DNA from: Wolbachia endosymbiont (group A) of Rhinocyllus conicus
GTDB taxonomy: Bacteria > Pseudomonadota > Alphaproteobacteria > Rickettsiales > Anaplasmataceae
NCBI RefSeq assembly: GCF_947250775.1
Contig: NZ_OX366349.1
Coordinates: 248,001-312,000, forward strand
Length of the DNA: 64,000 nt
Reading direction: 5' to 3'
Shown here: piece after piece, positions 34,430 to 42,833 of the stretch
How the letters are laid out: every line of letters begins with the position of its first letter
How positions within the stretch are numbered: position 1 is the stretch's first letter
The notes under the pieces: model-generated
What the model saw: only the letters and a program-made list of their open reading frames with translations
What the model was told of the DNA's origin: nothing
The model's database searches: none
Translations under genes and position numbers: made by a program

Positions 34430-36442
34430 ATGAAAAAATCTATTTATACTAGAACTGCTCTAGTTTCTTTATTAACTTTATGTTCTTTCAGCAGTTTTGC
34501 AGCTGACTTTCCTGATGAGAGTATGAAGGAAATAAAAAAGCAAGAGAGCACAAAAACTTCTGGAAAAACAGAAGTTATGAAAACATCAAATAAAAAACTG
34601 AAAGAAAAGATGGACAGAATATGTAATGCTGATCCAAGAAAAAAAGCTGAAGAGCTTAAGAAAAAAGAGGAGCTAAGATTAGCAGCCGAGCAGAAGAAAA
34701 AAGAGGAGATCAGGCTAGCAAATGAGAAAAAAGCAAAGCTTATAGAGGATTCAAAAGCGAAAGCTCTAAATGCTAAGAATTCTAATATAGAAAAAGGTAA
34801 AGTTTCAAAAACTAAGGCTTCTAAAACTAAGAATGCTAAAATTAAAGCTAAAGATGTAAAGAAGGATGTAAAAGTTGTTAACAAAAATACAGAGGAAAAA
34901 GGTAAGGCAAGTCCTGTTGTTTCAGTTGGTGGAGTTGATATTATCGACACCAACCAAGGAAAAGATGGCTTAAGAATAACTTTTGGTGGTGTTGTTGATG
35001 CTCAAAGCTATGGCAAAGCAGGGCCAAGTGGTGAAGAGTATAAACGTTACAACGTTATGCTAAACAGATCTATAGAGTATTATACTGCCCCTCAGGATAA
35101 GATACAAGGAGCAAATCCCGTATTCCCTAGTGGAATAGGAAATATTGGTGATTACAGCAACGATATGGGTATGACTGCTGATGCGATATTACACCTCAGA
35201 GCAGAAAATAAAAATGAAGATTTAGGTCTTCTTTATGGTGCTGACGTGCAATTTCACGTCCCAGTTACAGAAGGCAAAGGGGCTTCACAGGGTGTTTACG
35301 CTGCAAGGAGCAGGAGTGCACATGTATTTTTAAATTCAAAACATGGTGATCTAAAGCTTGGTTATCAATTTGGTCCTGAGGCTCTGATGAGACTTGATGC
35401 AACAAGAATTGCAACTGTTGACGGAGCTGCAGATAGTGACTGGTTCAGAAAAGTGAACTTAGAAGGAAGCGCTGCGAGCTTTCCATTTTATGTAACACCA
35501 CGTCTTTACACTGAAAGTTTTTCGAGTGAAAGTGAAAAATTCTCTTTCCGCATGGCAGGGAAATACAACAAAGATGTTATGACTACACTGCCATTTAGAG
35601 TTGCTTACTACTCACCAAATTATATGGGCGCAAGATTTGGTATCAGCTACTCACCTCGTTATGATAGTAGCTTGTTTACTGTAAAAGAAACAGTTCCTTT
35701 CAAGGATAGTACAGATAATGATAAAATAAAACATAAGGAAGAGATAAAACATGTCGGTCCAGACTATGAGCACATAATAAGTGCTGGTGCATCATATGAA
35801 TATGACTTTGATAAATATAAGGTGAAAGTTAAAACTTCTGCAGTTGGTGAGTATGGTCAAGCGAAAAAACCAAGTAAAGATAAGCATCTTTATAAGGAAT
35901 TTGTAGAGTACAATGACCTTATGGGTGTTAATTTGGGTGTAAGCGCTGATTATAAGATTAATGAGGATCAAGGCATAAAATTTGCTGCCTCTTTTGCATA
36001 TCTGGGCAAATCTGGTCAACCAAAAGGTATTGAAATACTGACAAAAGATGCTAATAATAAAATTGAAAAATATGAACTGCTTCCTGATGCTAACAAAAGA
36101 ATGGAAGGGCTGAAAGCTCAATTTGGTGAAGATAGTATGGACACCATGTATTGGACTGTAGGAGCTGGCTATCAATATGAGAATATCTACACAAGTTTGA
36201 CGTACTTTGGTAGCAGAATGAATGATGGAGATATGCTTCACGATGGCGCACTTGGCGTTCAATATGATCTATCTCCTGCATGCAGTAAGAGCAAATTTGT
36301 TCCTTACGCAGCTCTCCATTATTTTATGACTAACGAGAAACAAAACGCAAATCATAAGATTACAAAAGCAGGTAGTACCACAGAAGAGGCACCTTCTAAC
36401 CAAGGAATTCTCCTTCTTACTGGTGTGAAGTTTTCTTTCTAA
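34430..36442 (+). CDS. outer-membrane porin with lysine-rich N-terminal region
   Basis: Residues 1-24 are a signal peptide (TALVSLLTLCSFSSFAAD). Residues about 28-165 are a lysine/glutamate/alanine-rich, probably coiled-coil region with several KKKEE runs. From about 170 the protein looks like a beta-barrel: alternating strands, LRITFGGVVDAQSYG, SRSAHVFLNSKHGDLKLGYQFG, and a final LLTGVKFSF with terminal phenylalanine, the usual signal for barrel assembly. The total of 670 aa is long for a porin because of the N-terminal insert. It is a monocistronic gene with its own promoter and terminator. Confidence 0.85.
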   Translation: MKKSIYTRTALVSLLTLCSFSSFAADFPDESMKEIKKQESTKTSGKTEVMKTSNKKLKEKMDRICNADPRKKAEELKKKEELRLAAEQKKKEEIRLANEKKAKLIEDSKAKALNAKNSNIEKGKVSKTKASKTKNAKIKAKDVKKDVKVVNKNTEEKGKASPVVSVGGVDIIDTNQGKDGLRITFGGVVDAQSYGKAGPSGEEYKRYNVMLNRSIEYYTAPQDKIQGANPVFPSGIGNIGDYSNDMGMTADAILHLRAENKNEDLGLLYGADVQFHVPVTEGKGASQGVYAARSRSAHVFLNSKHGDLKLGYQFGPEALMRLDATRIATVDGAADSDWFRKVNLEGSAASFPFYVTPRLYTESFSSESEKFSFRMAGKYNKDVMTTLPFRVAYYSPNYMGARFGISYSPRYDSSLFTVKETVPFKDSTDNDKIKHKEEIKHVGPDYEHIISAGASYEYDFDKYKVKVKTSAVGEYGQAKKPSKDKHLYKEFVEYNDLMGVNLGVSADYKINEDQGIKFAASFAYLGKSGQPKGIEILTKDANNKIEKYELLPDANKRMEGLKAQFGEDSMDTMYWTVGAGYQYENIYTSLTYFGSRMNDGDMLHDGALGVQYDLSPACSKSKFVPYAALHYFMTNEKQNANHKITKAGSTTEEAPSNQGILLLTGVKFSF

Positions 36443-36450
36443 CCAGCTAG

Positions 36451-36485
36451 TACACACCACAATTTAATGTGGTGTGTATCTTATT
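36451..36485 (+). terminator. rho-independent terminator after the porin gene
   Basis: TACACACCACA and TGTGGTGTGTA form a perfect 11-bp stem with a 6-nt loop, followed by TCTTATTTGTT. It begins 9 bp after the stop codon. Confidence 0.8.
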
Positions 36486-36560
36486 TGTTAGTGTTTATTT
36501 GTCAATCAAATAAACATATAGTGTCCTCTCTCCTGTCATCCCAGTGCGTGACACTGGGAT

Positions 36561-36886
36561 GGCTTTGTTGCATCGCTAGCTATGATGGATTAAAGATAAA
36601 AAAGATGGAGAATATCAGTAGCTTATTATTCTGGTATTTATAACAAGAACGGTCAGTGAATACCTAAATTTGAGTAAAAGAAATTTCACTACCACTCACT
36701 AATCCGGCTAAAATTCAAGAATTTCAATGCTTTAGCTATTTTCAATAGAATTAAGTTTATTAATATAAATAATAAATTACTATTCTTAAATTTGATCAGA
36801 TTGATTGCAAAAAAACAAGATTTTCAATAGGTTGCTTATAATCCTAGCTATAGTTAGCCTTTCATAAGTAGCGATGCAACAAAGCC
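36561..36886. mobile_element. 326-bp IS903-type MITE, copy 3
   Basis: It has the same ends and length as copies 1 and 2, flanked by CACTGGGAT at 36552-36560 and 36887-36895. It sits in the left hairpin arm next to the GIY-YIG gene, in the same orientation as copy 2. Confidence 0.9.
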
Positions 36887-36904
36887 CACTGGGATCTAAG
36901 TTAT

Positions 36905-37195
36905 ATGCAAAATTATTACGTTTACATACTTGCAAGCAAGAATAATCGAACTTTATATACAGGTATAACATCAAATCTGATTAAACGAATCTGGGAACAT
37001 AAGAGTAAAGTTATTTCTGGCTTTACATCAAAATACAATGTACATAAATTAGTTCATTTTGAAGAATTTCAAGATATAAATTCAGCTCTTAATAGAGAAA
37101 GACTGTTAAAAAGTTGGAAAAGAAAATGGAAGACTGATTTGATCGAAAAAGAAAATCCAAATTGGGTAGATTTATATGATAACATAGTCAGGTAA
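36905..37195 (+). CDS. single-domain GIY-YIG endonuclease
   Basis: The 96-aa protein begins MQNYYVYILASKNNRTLYTG with the Y-V-Y and Y-T-G halves of the GIY-YIG motif, then ITSNLIKRIWEHK with the catalytic arginine, and a glutamate in ALNRERLLKSWKR. It is a YhbQ/UPF0213-type stand-alone nuclease domain without a DNA-binding extension. It lies between hairpin arms and fills the space between them, suggesting a mobile unit rather than a housekeeping repair gene. Confidence 0.88.
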   Translation: MQNYYVYILASKNNRTLYTGITSNLIKRIWEHKSKVISGFTSKYNVHKLVHFEEFQDINSALNRERLLKSWKRKWKTDLIEKENPNWVDLYDNIVR

Positions 37196-37210
37196 AATTA
37201 GATCCCAGTG

Positions 37211-38297
37211 GGCTTTGTTGCATAGCACCTTAAGCAGTGATGGTTTACGACAAATTTATGTAATGATTTCAAATTTAGCCATACCAATATCAGTGAATTT
37301 GTTGAGCAAATAGCACTTAATTAGTAATTCTTTTTCACGATTTACTTCAGATTTATTCCTAAAGCTAAATCCAAATACTTGCTTCAACCTTGAGAAAAAT
37401 CCTTCTATGTAAGATCTCTTTCCATAAATTGCTTCCTTTTTCCACTCTTTTACACCATCTTGTCCATATAATTTTATTAACCTAATAGCAGCATTCCTGT
37501 CAGACATATAATCTATTTTTGAATGTTCTGCTGCATCCTTTTTTGGTAGAACTTTTGTCTTTATATCGTATTTCTTACACAATTTATAAAGTTTGTGCCT
37601 ATCGTATGCCCTATCTGCATATAATGCTTTTATTTTGTGCTGAAAATTAACTTCTTCAAGCAAATCGCAAGCTCCATAGTGGTCAGAGTAGACGCCATTA
37701 CTGTATCTTGCAGCTATAGCTTTTTTACTATTCACACTTAACATAACATGTAACTTTCTTACTTGCTCGTAGCTTCGGTACTTTCTATCTGCACTGTTTT
37801 CCTTACTGTGGCCAGGAGTGTTACTGTAAATGCTGATACTTGTGCTATCTATGATAATTTCAATATTTTCCATGTTGCTTTTATCAACCCTGCAATCATT
37901 TATCTTAATATTAAGTTTTTTAAACCTTCTTGATGCTTGTGAATAGCTGATAACTGCCAAATTTTTTCCTATTTGTTGCAGATATCCTTTTATAAACCCC
38001 ACCGTTTGTCTTAACCCAATTCTAAAAAGATTGACAATTATATGCACCAAAATTACGACTTTATCACTGTAAATATAGTTGCCGCCCTGCATTTTTGGAC
38101 TATTTTCATACCAATTTTCGATAGCTTCATCGATGTAACGAAAAATATTTCCCCTTTTTTCAAGGAATTTGTTATATTCGTTTTGGTTACTGACTTTCAT
38201 TTTCTGTGGCATATTTTTTCTTCAACAGTTAAATGGTTATTTATAATGAATTTTGTCAGTAGCCACCAGATTTTTTCGGTTGCTATGCAACAAAGCC
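37211..38297 (-). mobile_element. IS5-family insertion sequence, IS903 group (1,087 bp)
   Basis: The ends start GGCTTTGTTGCATAGCA on both sides (17-bp inverted repeat) and are flanked by the 9-bp duplication ATCCCAGTG (37202-37210 and 38298-38306). GGCTTTGTTG ends with 9-bp duplications are typical of the IS903 group. One transposase gene fills it. It is inserted in the right hairpin arm by the GIY-YIG gene. Confidence 0.9.
37256..38212 (-). CDS. IS5-family (IS903 group) transposase
   Basis: The 318-aa DDE transposase has IIIDSTSISIYSN (first aspartate), ALYADRAYDRHKLYKL (second) and RSYIEGFFSRLKQVFGF (the glutamate in the Y-R-E-like region). Length and spacing are normal and the frame is intact, so it may be active. 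It is the probable source of the transposase that moves the 326-bp MITEs, whose ends it shares. Confidence 0.92.
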   Translation of the reverse strand: MPQKMKVSNQNEYNKFLEKRGNIFRYIDEAIENWYENSPKMQGGNYIYSDKVVILVHIIVNLFRIGLRQTVGFIKGYLQQIGKNLAVISYSQASRRFKKLNIKINDCRVDKSNMENIEIIIDSTSISIYSNTPGHSKENSADRKYRSYEQVRKLHVMLSVNSKKAIAARYSNGVYSDHYGACDLLEEVNFQHKIKALYADRAYDRHKLYKLCKKYDIKTKVLPKKDAAEHSKIDYMSDRNAAIRLIKLYGQDGVKEWKKEAIYGKRSYIEGFFSRLKQVFGFSFRNKSEVNREKELLIKCYLLNKFTDIGMAKFEIIT

Positions 38298-38318
38298 ATC
38301 CCAGTGTCACGCACTGGG

Positions 38319-38450
38319 ATGACACCCTATGGTTACTGGGATGACACCCTATGGTTACTGGAATGACACCCTATGGTTACTGGAATGACACCCTATGGTT
38401 ACTGGAATGACACCCTATGGTTACTGGAATGACACTCTATAGCTACTCAG
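38319..38450 (+). repeat. 22-bp tandem repeat, six units
   Basis: The unit ATGACACCCTATGGTTACTGG plus one variable base repeats at 38319, 38341, 38363, 38385, 38407 and 38429; the last unit is diverged (ACACTCTATAGCTACTCAG). It grows out of the right hairpin arm. It lacks spacers, so it is not a CRISPR. It may differ in copy number between strains. Confidence 0.9.
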
Positions 38451-38530
38451 ATGACGGGAAAAGAACACACTGGCTTATCTACTAGCCGTATAGCTACTTT
38501 CAAATTCAATCAATTAAACAGGAGGCCCCT

Positions 38531-39337
38531 ATGCAAACCACACTAAAAAATCATTTAGCTGGAGAATTACTTACCACCGCTACGTGCTGGAAATTAAAGC
38601 TCGCAGGTGGAGAAGTAATGGGATTCACTGACTATGATGAAGATTTAAATATTAATAATATACTCTATAAATCTTCAAGTGGATTTACAGCAAGTAGTAT
38701 AATATTAAACAGCGATTTAAAAACTGATAATCTAGAAATTGAAGGGATATTAAATAGTGGTGATATTAAAGAAGAAGATGTTTTATCAGGAAAGTACGAC
38801 TTTGCAAATATTGAAATATTTCTTGTGAATTATAAAGACTTGACCCAGGGAACAATGAATCTACATTCAGGAACTTTTGGTAAAGTGACATTAAGTAGTG
38901 GAAGATTTATTGTTGAAATTAGAGGGCTCTCAGCAAAGCTTGAGAGAAGCATAGCAGAATTATACTCTCCTGCATGCAGAGCACAATTTTGCGATGATAA
39001 ATGCAAAGCCGATACTAAAAAATTTAGTAAAATAAGTACAATCACTAAAGTAATAGACGAAAGAAGATTTGAAGACACGAATTTAACTGAGAGTGATGAA
39101 TATTATAAGCACGGAGTAGTGAAATTCTTTGGCTCAACAGCATTTGAAGGTATAGTAAAAGAATATAAAAATAAAGTAGTTACATTGTTTACTTCGCCTT
39201 CATACCAAATTTTTGCTGGAGATAAATATTCAATACTCGCAGGTTGCGATAAAACATTTCCAACTTGCAGAAGCAAGTTTAACAATACTGTAAATTTTCG
39301 TGGTGAACCCTATATACCAGGTTTTTATATTGTTTAG
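38531..39337 (+). CDS. gene-transfer-agent tail protein (DUF2163, RcGTA g13-like)
   Basis: The 268-aa protein has TTATCWKLKLAGGEVMGFTDYDEDL, LLSGKYDFANIEIFLVNY-like text, and a cysteine-rich part YSPACRAQFCDDKC with DKTFPTCRSKFNNTVNFRGEPYIPG at the end. This is the pattern of DUF2163 proteins of alphaproteobacterial gene-transfer agents. A clear AGGAGG lies 6 nt before the ATG. No other GTA gene is nearby, so it is an orphan, as in other Rickettsiales where GTA genes are scattered. It is unrelated to the WO module. Confidence 0.85.
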   Translation: MQTTLKNHLAGELLTTATCWKLKLAGGEVMGFTDYDEDLNINNILYKSSSGFTASSIILNSDLKTDNLEIEGILNSGDIKEEDVLSGKYDFANIEIFLVNYKDLTQGTMNLHSGTFGKVTLSSGRFIVEIRGLSAKLERSIAELYSPACRAQFCDDKCKADTKKFSKISTITKVIDERRFEDTNLTESDEYYKHGVVKFFGSTAFEGIVKEYKNKVVTLFTSPSYQIFAGDKYSILAGCDKTFPTCRSKFNNTVNFRGEPYIPGFYIV

Positions 39338-39368
39338 CAGCACAATTTTCAATATTATGAATATGCAT

Positions 39369-39455
39369 GGAAAGGTGGCTGAGTGGTCTAAAGCACACGC
39401 TTGGAAAGCGTGCACATATGAAAATATGTCGGGGGTTCGAATCCCCCCTTTTCCG
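39369..39455 (+). tRNA. tRNA-Ser (GGA)
   Basis: The 87-nt class II tRNA has acceptor GGAAAGG, D arm TGGCTGAGTGGTCTAAAGC, anticodon loop CTTGGAAAG containing GGA, a long variable arm (CATATGAAAATATG) and T arm GGGGGTTCGAATCCCCC. CCA is not encoded. Confidence 0.95.
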
Positions 39456-39563
39456 CATATTACTTCTAGAATAGTATAAAACCCGCTATGTCAGCCTCCT
39501 TTTACCCCACTTAGGTATGTACCAATATACCTAATTTTGTTACAACATTCCCAACAACATAAA

Positions 39564-40619
39564 TTATTTTAGCAATGCTATCAATAGCATTGCTTTAAAA
39601 AGAGTGCCCATATTTTCAGTCAACCTTAAGAATTCACTAAAGATCCTATTCTTTTGTTCATCACTTGCGCTTTTCATTAAAGCCTGGGTTCTTTCTTTTA
39701 TGCCAAAAAGATATAAAAATTCTCTTTGAGTTAAAATCTCGCAATCTACGTGTTTTAATGAATCTTTTAATGCTTGAAAGTTCACAAGTGCAGTAATATC
39801 ACTATTACCAACATTCTCAAGAAAATTAGCATACTTATGTTGTTTTATCGATTGCAAAGTGCTCTTATATGCGGGGTATACATAACCGTAATCTATAATC
39901 AAAGCAGCTCCTTTATTATTATGTATCTTCTTCTCAAGTTTTTTTAATATTTCAACCCCAGTTGAACATATTTCCACCACTGCACCATCGAAACCCCCTG
40001 TCATGCAAGTAGCTGACACTGGAATCCATGATTCTTTTTTTCTGGATGCCAGTGTCACGCACTGGCATGACACCAAGAGACTGCCATCATCTTGTTTTGT
40101 CACCATATTTTCATACCACCCCTCATCACGATATACAAACTGATCTATCGGAAGAGCGTCAAAGAACTCATTTGCTAAAAAAATGGTTGGTTGTTCTGGT
40201 AGGTTGTCAATATCTTTGTGCCAATTAACACCTAAGCCTTTTAATTTTTCCTTTTGTATCTTCCGTAAAGTAGGGCTTATTTCAACTAAGTGGATCAACA
40301 TTGAATTAAAAAAGCTGCTGTATTTTTTAGTGACTCTTATTATATCGTGAATGAGTGTTCCTTTGCCTGGCCCAAGTTCAACTAGAGAAAATTTTGATGG
40401 CTTTCCTAATTTTTCCCATGTATGCATTATCCAAACTGCAATTACTTCACCAAATAATTGGCTGATCTCAGGTGCAGTAGTAAAATCACCATCCTTACCA
40501 AGTGGTAATCTACTCGTATAATAGCCGTATTTTTCATGGTACAAAACGGCATTCATGAAATCACTGATGGATATTGATCCTTGACTTTTGTCAATTAATT
40601 CGTGTATATAAGTGAGCAT
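39564..40619 (-). CDS. MidA/NDUFAF7-like SAM-dependent methyltransferase with inserted repeat peptide
   Basis: The family methylates an arginine of a complex I subunit in mitochondria and is common in alphaproteobacteria. The 351-aa protein has the start helix ISISDFMNAVLYHEKYGYY, FTTAPEISQLFGEVIAVW, the SAM-binding VELGPGKGTLIHDI, and LANEFFDALPIDQF. Residues about 181-207 (SCQCVTLASRKKESWIP and on) are not family sequence: they are the translation of a hairpin repeat inserted in frame. The protein continues normally after it, so it may still work. Confidence 0.9.
   Translation of the reverse strand: MLTYIHELIDKSQGSISISDFMNAVLYHEKYGYYTSRLPLGKDGDFTTAPEISQLFGEVIAVWIMHTWEKLGKPSKFSLVELGPGKGTLIHDIIRVTKKYSSFFNSMLIHLVEISPTLRKIQKEKLKGLGVNWHKDIDNLPEQPTIFLANEFFDALPIDQFVYRDEGWYENMVTKQDDGSLLVSCQCVTLASRKKESWIPVSATCMTGGFDGAVVEICSTGVEILKKLEKKIHNNKGAALIIDYGYVYPAYKSTLQSIKQHKYANFLENVGNSDITALVNFQALKDSLKHVDCEILTQREFLYLFGIKERTQALMKSASDEQKNRIFSEFLRLTENMGTLFKAMLLIALLK
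39998..40075 (-). repeat. hairpin repeat inserted in frame within the methyltransferase gene
   Basis: The bases match the family TGTCATGCAAGTAGCTGACACTGG (in part) and its facing arm CCAGTGTCACGCACTGGCATGACA (in part), separated by a short T-rich loop. It adds about 26 codons without a stop or frameshift. Confidence 0.8.
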
Positions 40620-40699
40620 GTTATTAATAAATGTTTAACTATAGCGTGCCATAATGTAAAATAGTAGAGTATTTATATATATAGTATAAACTTAAGTTT

Positions 40700-41092
40700 G
40701 TGAGTAATAGTGCTTCAGTTATGGACGACAAAAACACCGATTATGTTGCCCTTATACCTCAAGATGATAGTATTGAATACAAATTTGAAGAAGCTGTCAA
40801 TTTTATAGAAAACAAGGTTATAAATGCTGATGGACTAACTTTAGCGGAAGTGTTTCAAGTGCTAGTTCAAATGCTAGATGGTGATCTAGAATTGGTAAAA
40901 AAAGTACTAGCATATGCTAATATTATGGCAAAGCATGGAATGAAGGTAGCAAAAGAGTCGCAATTAAGCAGAGCTGATGTTCGCCGAGCTTTGGAAGGTA
41001 AAGAAAGTGTTGTCAATAGACAAGATTTTATAAAGAAACCACCTCTTCCACCTGCTATAAAATCGACCAAAAAGAAAAGTAGAGGTCTTTAG
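40700..41092 (+). CDS. conserved Rickettsiales-type small protein, function unknown
   Basis: I do not recognise a function. The 130-aa protein opens at GTG 40700, but ATG 40721 (MDDKNTDYVAL) is a possible start. It has an acidic N-terminus, helices (EEAVNFIENKVI, LAEVFQVLVQMLDGD, LSRADVRRALEGKE) and a basic, proline-containing tail. No membrane segment is seen. It is directly followed (1 bp before its ATG) by another small protein, so the two form an operon. Confidence 0.75.
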   Translation: MSNSASVMDDKNTDYVALIPQDDSIEYKFEEAVNFIENKVINADGLTLAEVFQVLVQMLDGDLELVKKVLAYANIMAKHGMKVAKESQLSRADVRRALEGKESVVNRQDFIKKPPLPPAIKSTKKKSRGL

Positions 41093-41377
41093 ATGGCTGA
41101 ATCTATAAAAAAATTTACTGTACAATGTGACTTCAAAGGACAAAGTTCACCTTTTGCAATATATATAGGAAATCCAAAAAGTGATGCTCATCCAATTCAT
41201 CATCAAGATTCCTGGCTTGTAAAAGAACGTGGAGGGAATATCCCTAATAAAGTAAAAGAAAGTCTACAAAAATTATATAAACTATCTCAAGAAAATGGAG
41301 TCTCTTTCTCAGAGTTATGTGCGTATGCCATTACTGTGGTTAGTAATAATGATAAAAAAAGTGACGACAAGCAGTGA
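41093..41377 (+). CDS. small conserved protein (DUF2610-like)
   Basis: The 94-aa protein begins MAESIKKFTVQCDFKGQ and has FAIYIGNPKSDAHPIHHQ and LSQENGVSFSELCAYAI. It resembles the DUF2610 family, which I recall as confined mainly to Rickettsiales. Function unknown. It abuts the preceding gene (TAG then ATG), implying coupled translation. Confidence 0.75.
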   Translation: MAESIKKFTVQCDFKGQSSPFAIYIGNPKSDAHPIHHQDSWLVKERGGNIPNKVKESLQKLYKLSQENGVSFSELCAYAITVVSNNDKKSDDKQ

Positions 41378-41383
41378 GATAGT

Positions 41384-42214
41384 TTAATCCCTCAATATTT
41401 CATTTATAGAGGTTTTCGATCTCGTCTTTTCATCCACTTTTTTTACTATAACTGCACAATAGGTTGAAATGTTATTTTTAGATGGAATAGACCCTGGTAC
41501 CACTACAGAATAAGGTGGCACTTCGCCATAAAATACCTCGCTAGTTTCTCTATCAATAATCTTTGTTGATGCTCCAATAAACACACCCATGCCAAGGACT
41601 GATCCTTCTCTCACTACCACACCCTCGGCTACCTCGCTACGTGCTCCAATAAAGCAATTATCTTCTATAATGACAGGTGAAGCTTGAATAGGCTCAAGGA
41701 CTCCACCTATTCCCACTCCACCGGAAATATGGCAGTTTTTTCCTATTTGCGCACAGCTACCAATCGTTGACCAGGTATCTATCATTGTTCCTGAATCAAC
41801 ATATGCACCAACGTTGATAAAACTTGGCATTAGAACAACATTTGTACCTATATAAGCAGATCGGCGGACAAAACACCCAGGAACTGCTCTAATTTTTAAC
41901 TGGCGAAATTTCTCCTCATTCCATTCACTAAATTTGTTACCGATCTTGTCAAACCAGCAATTGGTATTGTCTATTATTTTGTTTTCTTCAGTGAGAAAAT
42001 GTAATAATATTGCCTGCTTTATCCACTTATGTACTACCCATTCTCCACTTGATAGCTTTTCTGCTACTCTAATTTTGCCACTATCAAGGAGCTCAATTAC
42101 CTCTTTAATTGCTATTCTTGCTGTTTCCTTTAGGTTACAGTCATTAAATTTTTCTCTATTTTTCCAAATATTTTCTATCTCACTTTGTGTTTTTTTTAGT
42201 TGCAAACCTTCCAT
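41384..42214 (-). CDS. dapD: tetrahydrodipicolinate N-succinyltransferase
   Basis: This enzyme of the lysine/diaminopimelate pathway has an N-terminal helical domain and a left-handed beta-helix of hexapeptide repeats (about 105-235), seen in [25 protein letters not shown] (in part [19 protein letters not shown]), [11 protein letters not shown] and [16 protein letters not shown]. The 276 aa are normal. Diaminopimelate would serve lipid II synthesis, which Wolbachia retains. Confidence 0.95.
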   Translation of the reverse strand: MEGLQLKKTQSEIENIWKNREKFNDCNLKETARIAIKEVIELLDSGKIRVAEKLSSGEWVVHKWIKQAILLHFLTEENKIIDNTNCWFDKIGNKFSEWNEEKFRQLKIRAVPGCFVRRSAYIGTNVVLMPSFINVGAYVDSGTMIDTWSTIGSCAQIGKNCHISGGVGIGGVLEPIQASPVIIEDNCFIGARSEVAEGVVVREGSVLGMGVFIGASTKIIDRETSEVFYGEVPPYSVVVPGSIPSKNNISTYCAVIVKKVDEKTRSKTSINEILRD

Positions 42215-42287
42215 TTGTTATATATATTAATATTAAATTTATAGCTCTGTATCATTTGAGCTTGTTACCACCTTATATGTAAGTGCT

Positions 42288-42716
42288 ATGAAAATACAAT
42301 GTAATAGTTGTACTAAAACTTACTTAGTATCTTCTGAGCAAATTGGTGCATTTGGAAGAAAGGTAAAGTGTACGAACTGCAATCATATATGGCATGAACA
42401 TCTAGAAGAAGCGTCAAACAAATCGCACTCTGCTAATATACAGGAAAAAAAAATTAGTGGAAGGAATTTTTTACAAAATCTAGCATTTACCACTCTAGCT
42501 TTTGCAACAGCTACAGGGTTATGCGTCGTAATTGCTAATGGCATCTTTCCTAGAGAGATGAACAAAGCATACAAAACGATCAGTTCATATAAGGATTCAA
42601 TAAGCTATAAATTAGGGTACAAAAAAGAACAAACAGAAAATCCAAATGTAAAAAAACTTGTTGTAAATAAGTTTTATCAAGACTACCTTTTTTTATCTAA
42701 TTTAAGATCTAGTTAA
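42288..42716 (+). CDS. zinc-ribbon (MJ0042-type) membrane protein
   Basis: The N-terminus MKIQCNSCTKTYLV...VKCTNCNHIWHE is an MJ0042-type zinc finger (two C-x-x-C pairs, residues 5-8 and 30-33). One membrane helix follows (about 64-86, LAFTTLAFATATGLCVVIA) and a short periplasmic part. Proteins of this plan are common in alphaproteobacteria beside housekeeping genes; the function is unknown. Confidence 0.8.
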   Translation: MKIQCNSCTKTYLVSSEQIGAFGRKVKCTNCNHIWHEHLEEASNKSHSANIQEKKISGRNFLQNLAFTTLAFATATGLCVVIANGIFPREMNKAYKTISSYKDSISYKLGYKKEQTENPNVKKLVVNKFYQDYLFLSNLRSS

Positions 42717-42833
42717 ATAGGCATAAACCATCGCCGATATCGGTATCCAGTTCCTATAGCTACTCAGATGATGCAAATAGTATTAGGGTGACAGAGTCTT
42801 AAAAATAAGTTATTTTTTAGTAAAAAACAGCTC

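Larger units (their letters stand above)
36534..38324. repeat. composite hairpin element enclosing a GIY-YIG gene, itself hit by two transposons
   Basis: After removing the MITE (36561-36886), the IS (37211-38297) and one copy of each 9-bp duplication, the two sides become inverted repeats of about 31 bp. The left arm starts TGTCATCCCAGTGCGTGAC and ends CTAA, and the right arm is its reverse complement. Between the arms lies only the GIY-YIG gene. Its ATG is a few bases from the left arm and its TAA is 2-3 bp from the right arm. The arms are the common Wolbachia hairpin repeat. Confidence 0.7.

Noticed and set aside
34444..34953. 169-codon minus-strand frame opposite the porin start
   Set aside because: It is the antisense of the lysine-rich region, giving Phe/Ser-rich low-complexity text; no promoter or ribosome site supports it.
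38319..38450. CRISPR-like array
   Set aside because: The six units are contiguous with no spacers, so it is a simple tandem repeat; no cas-like genes are nearby.
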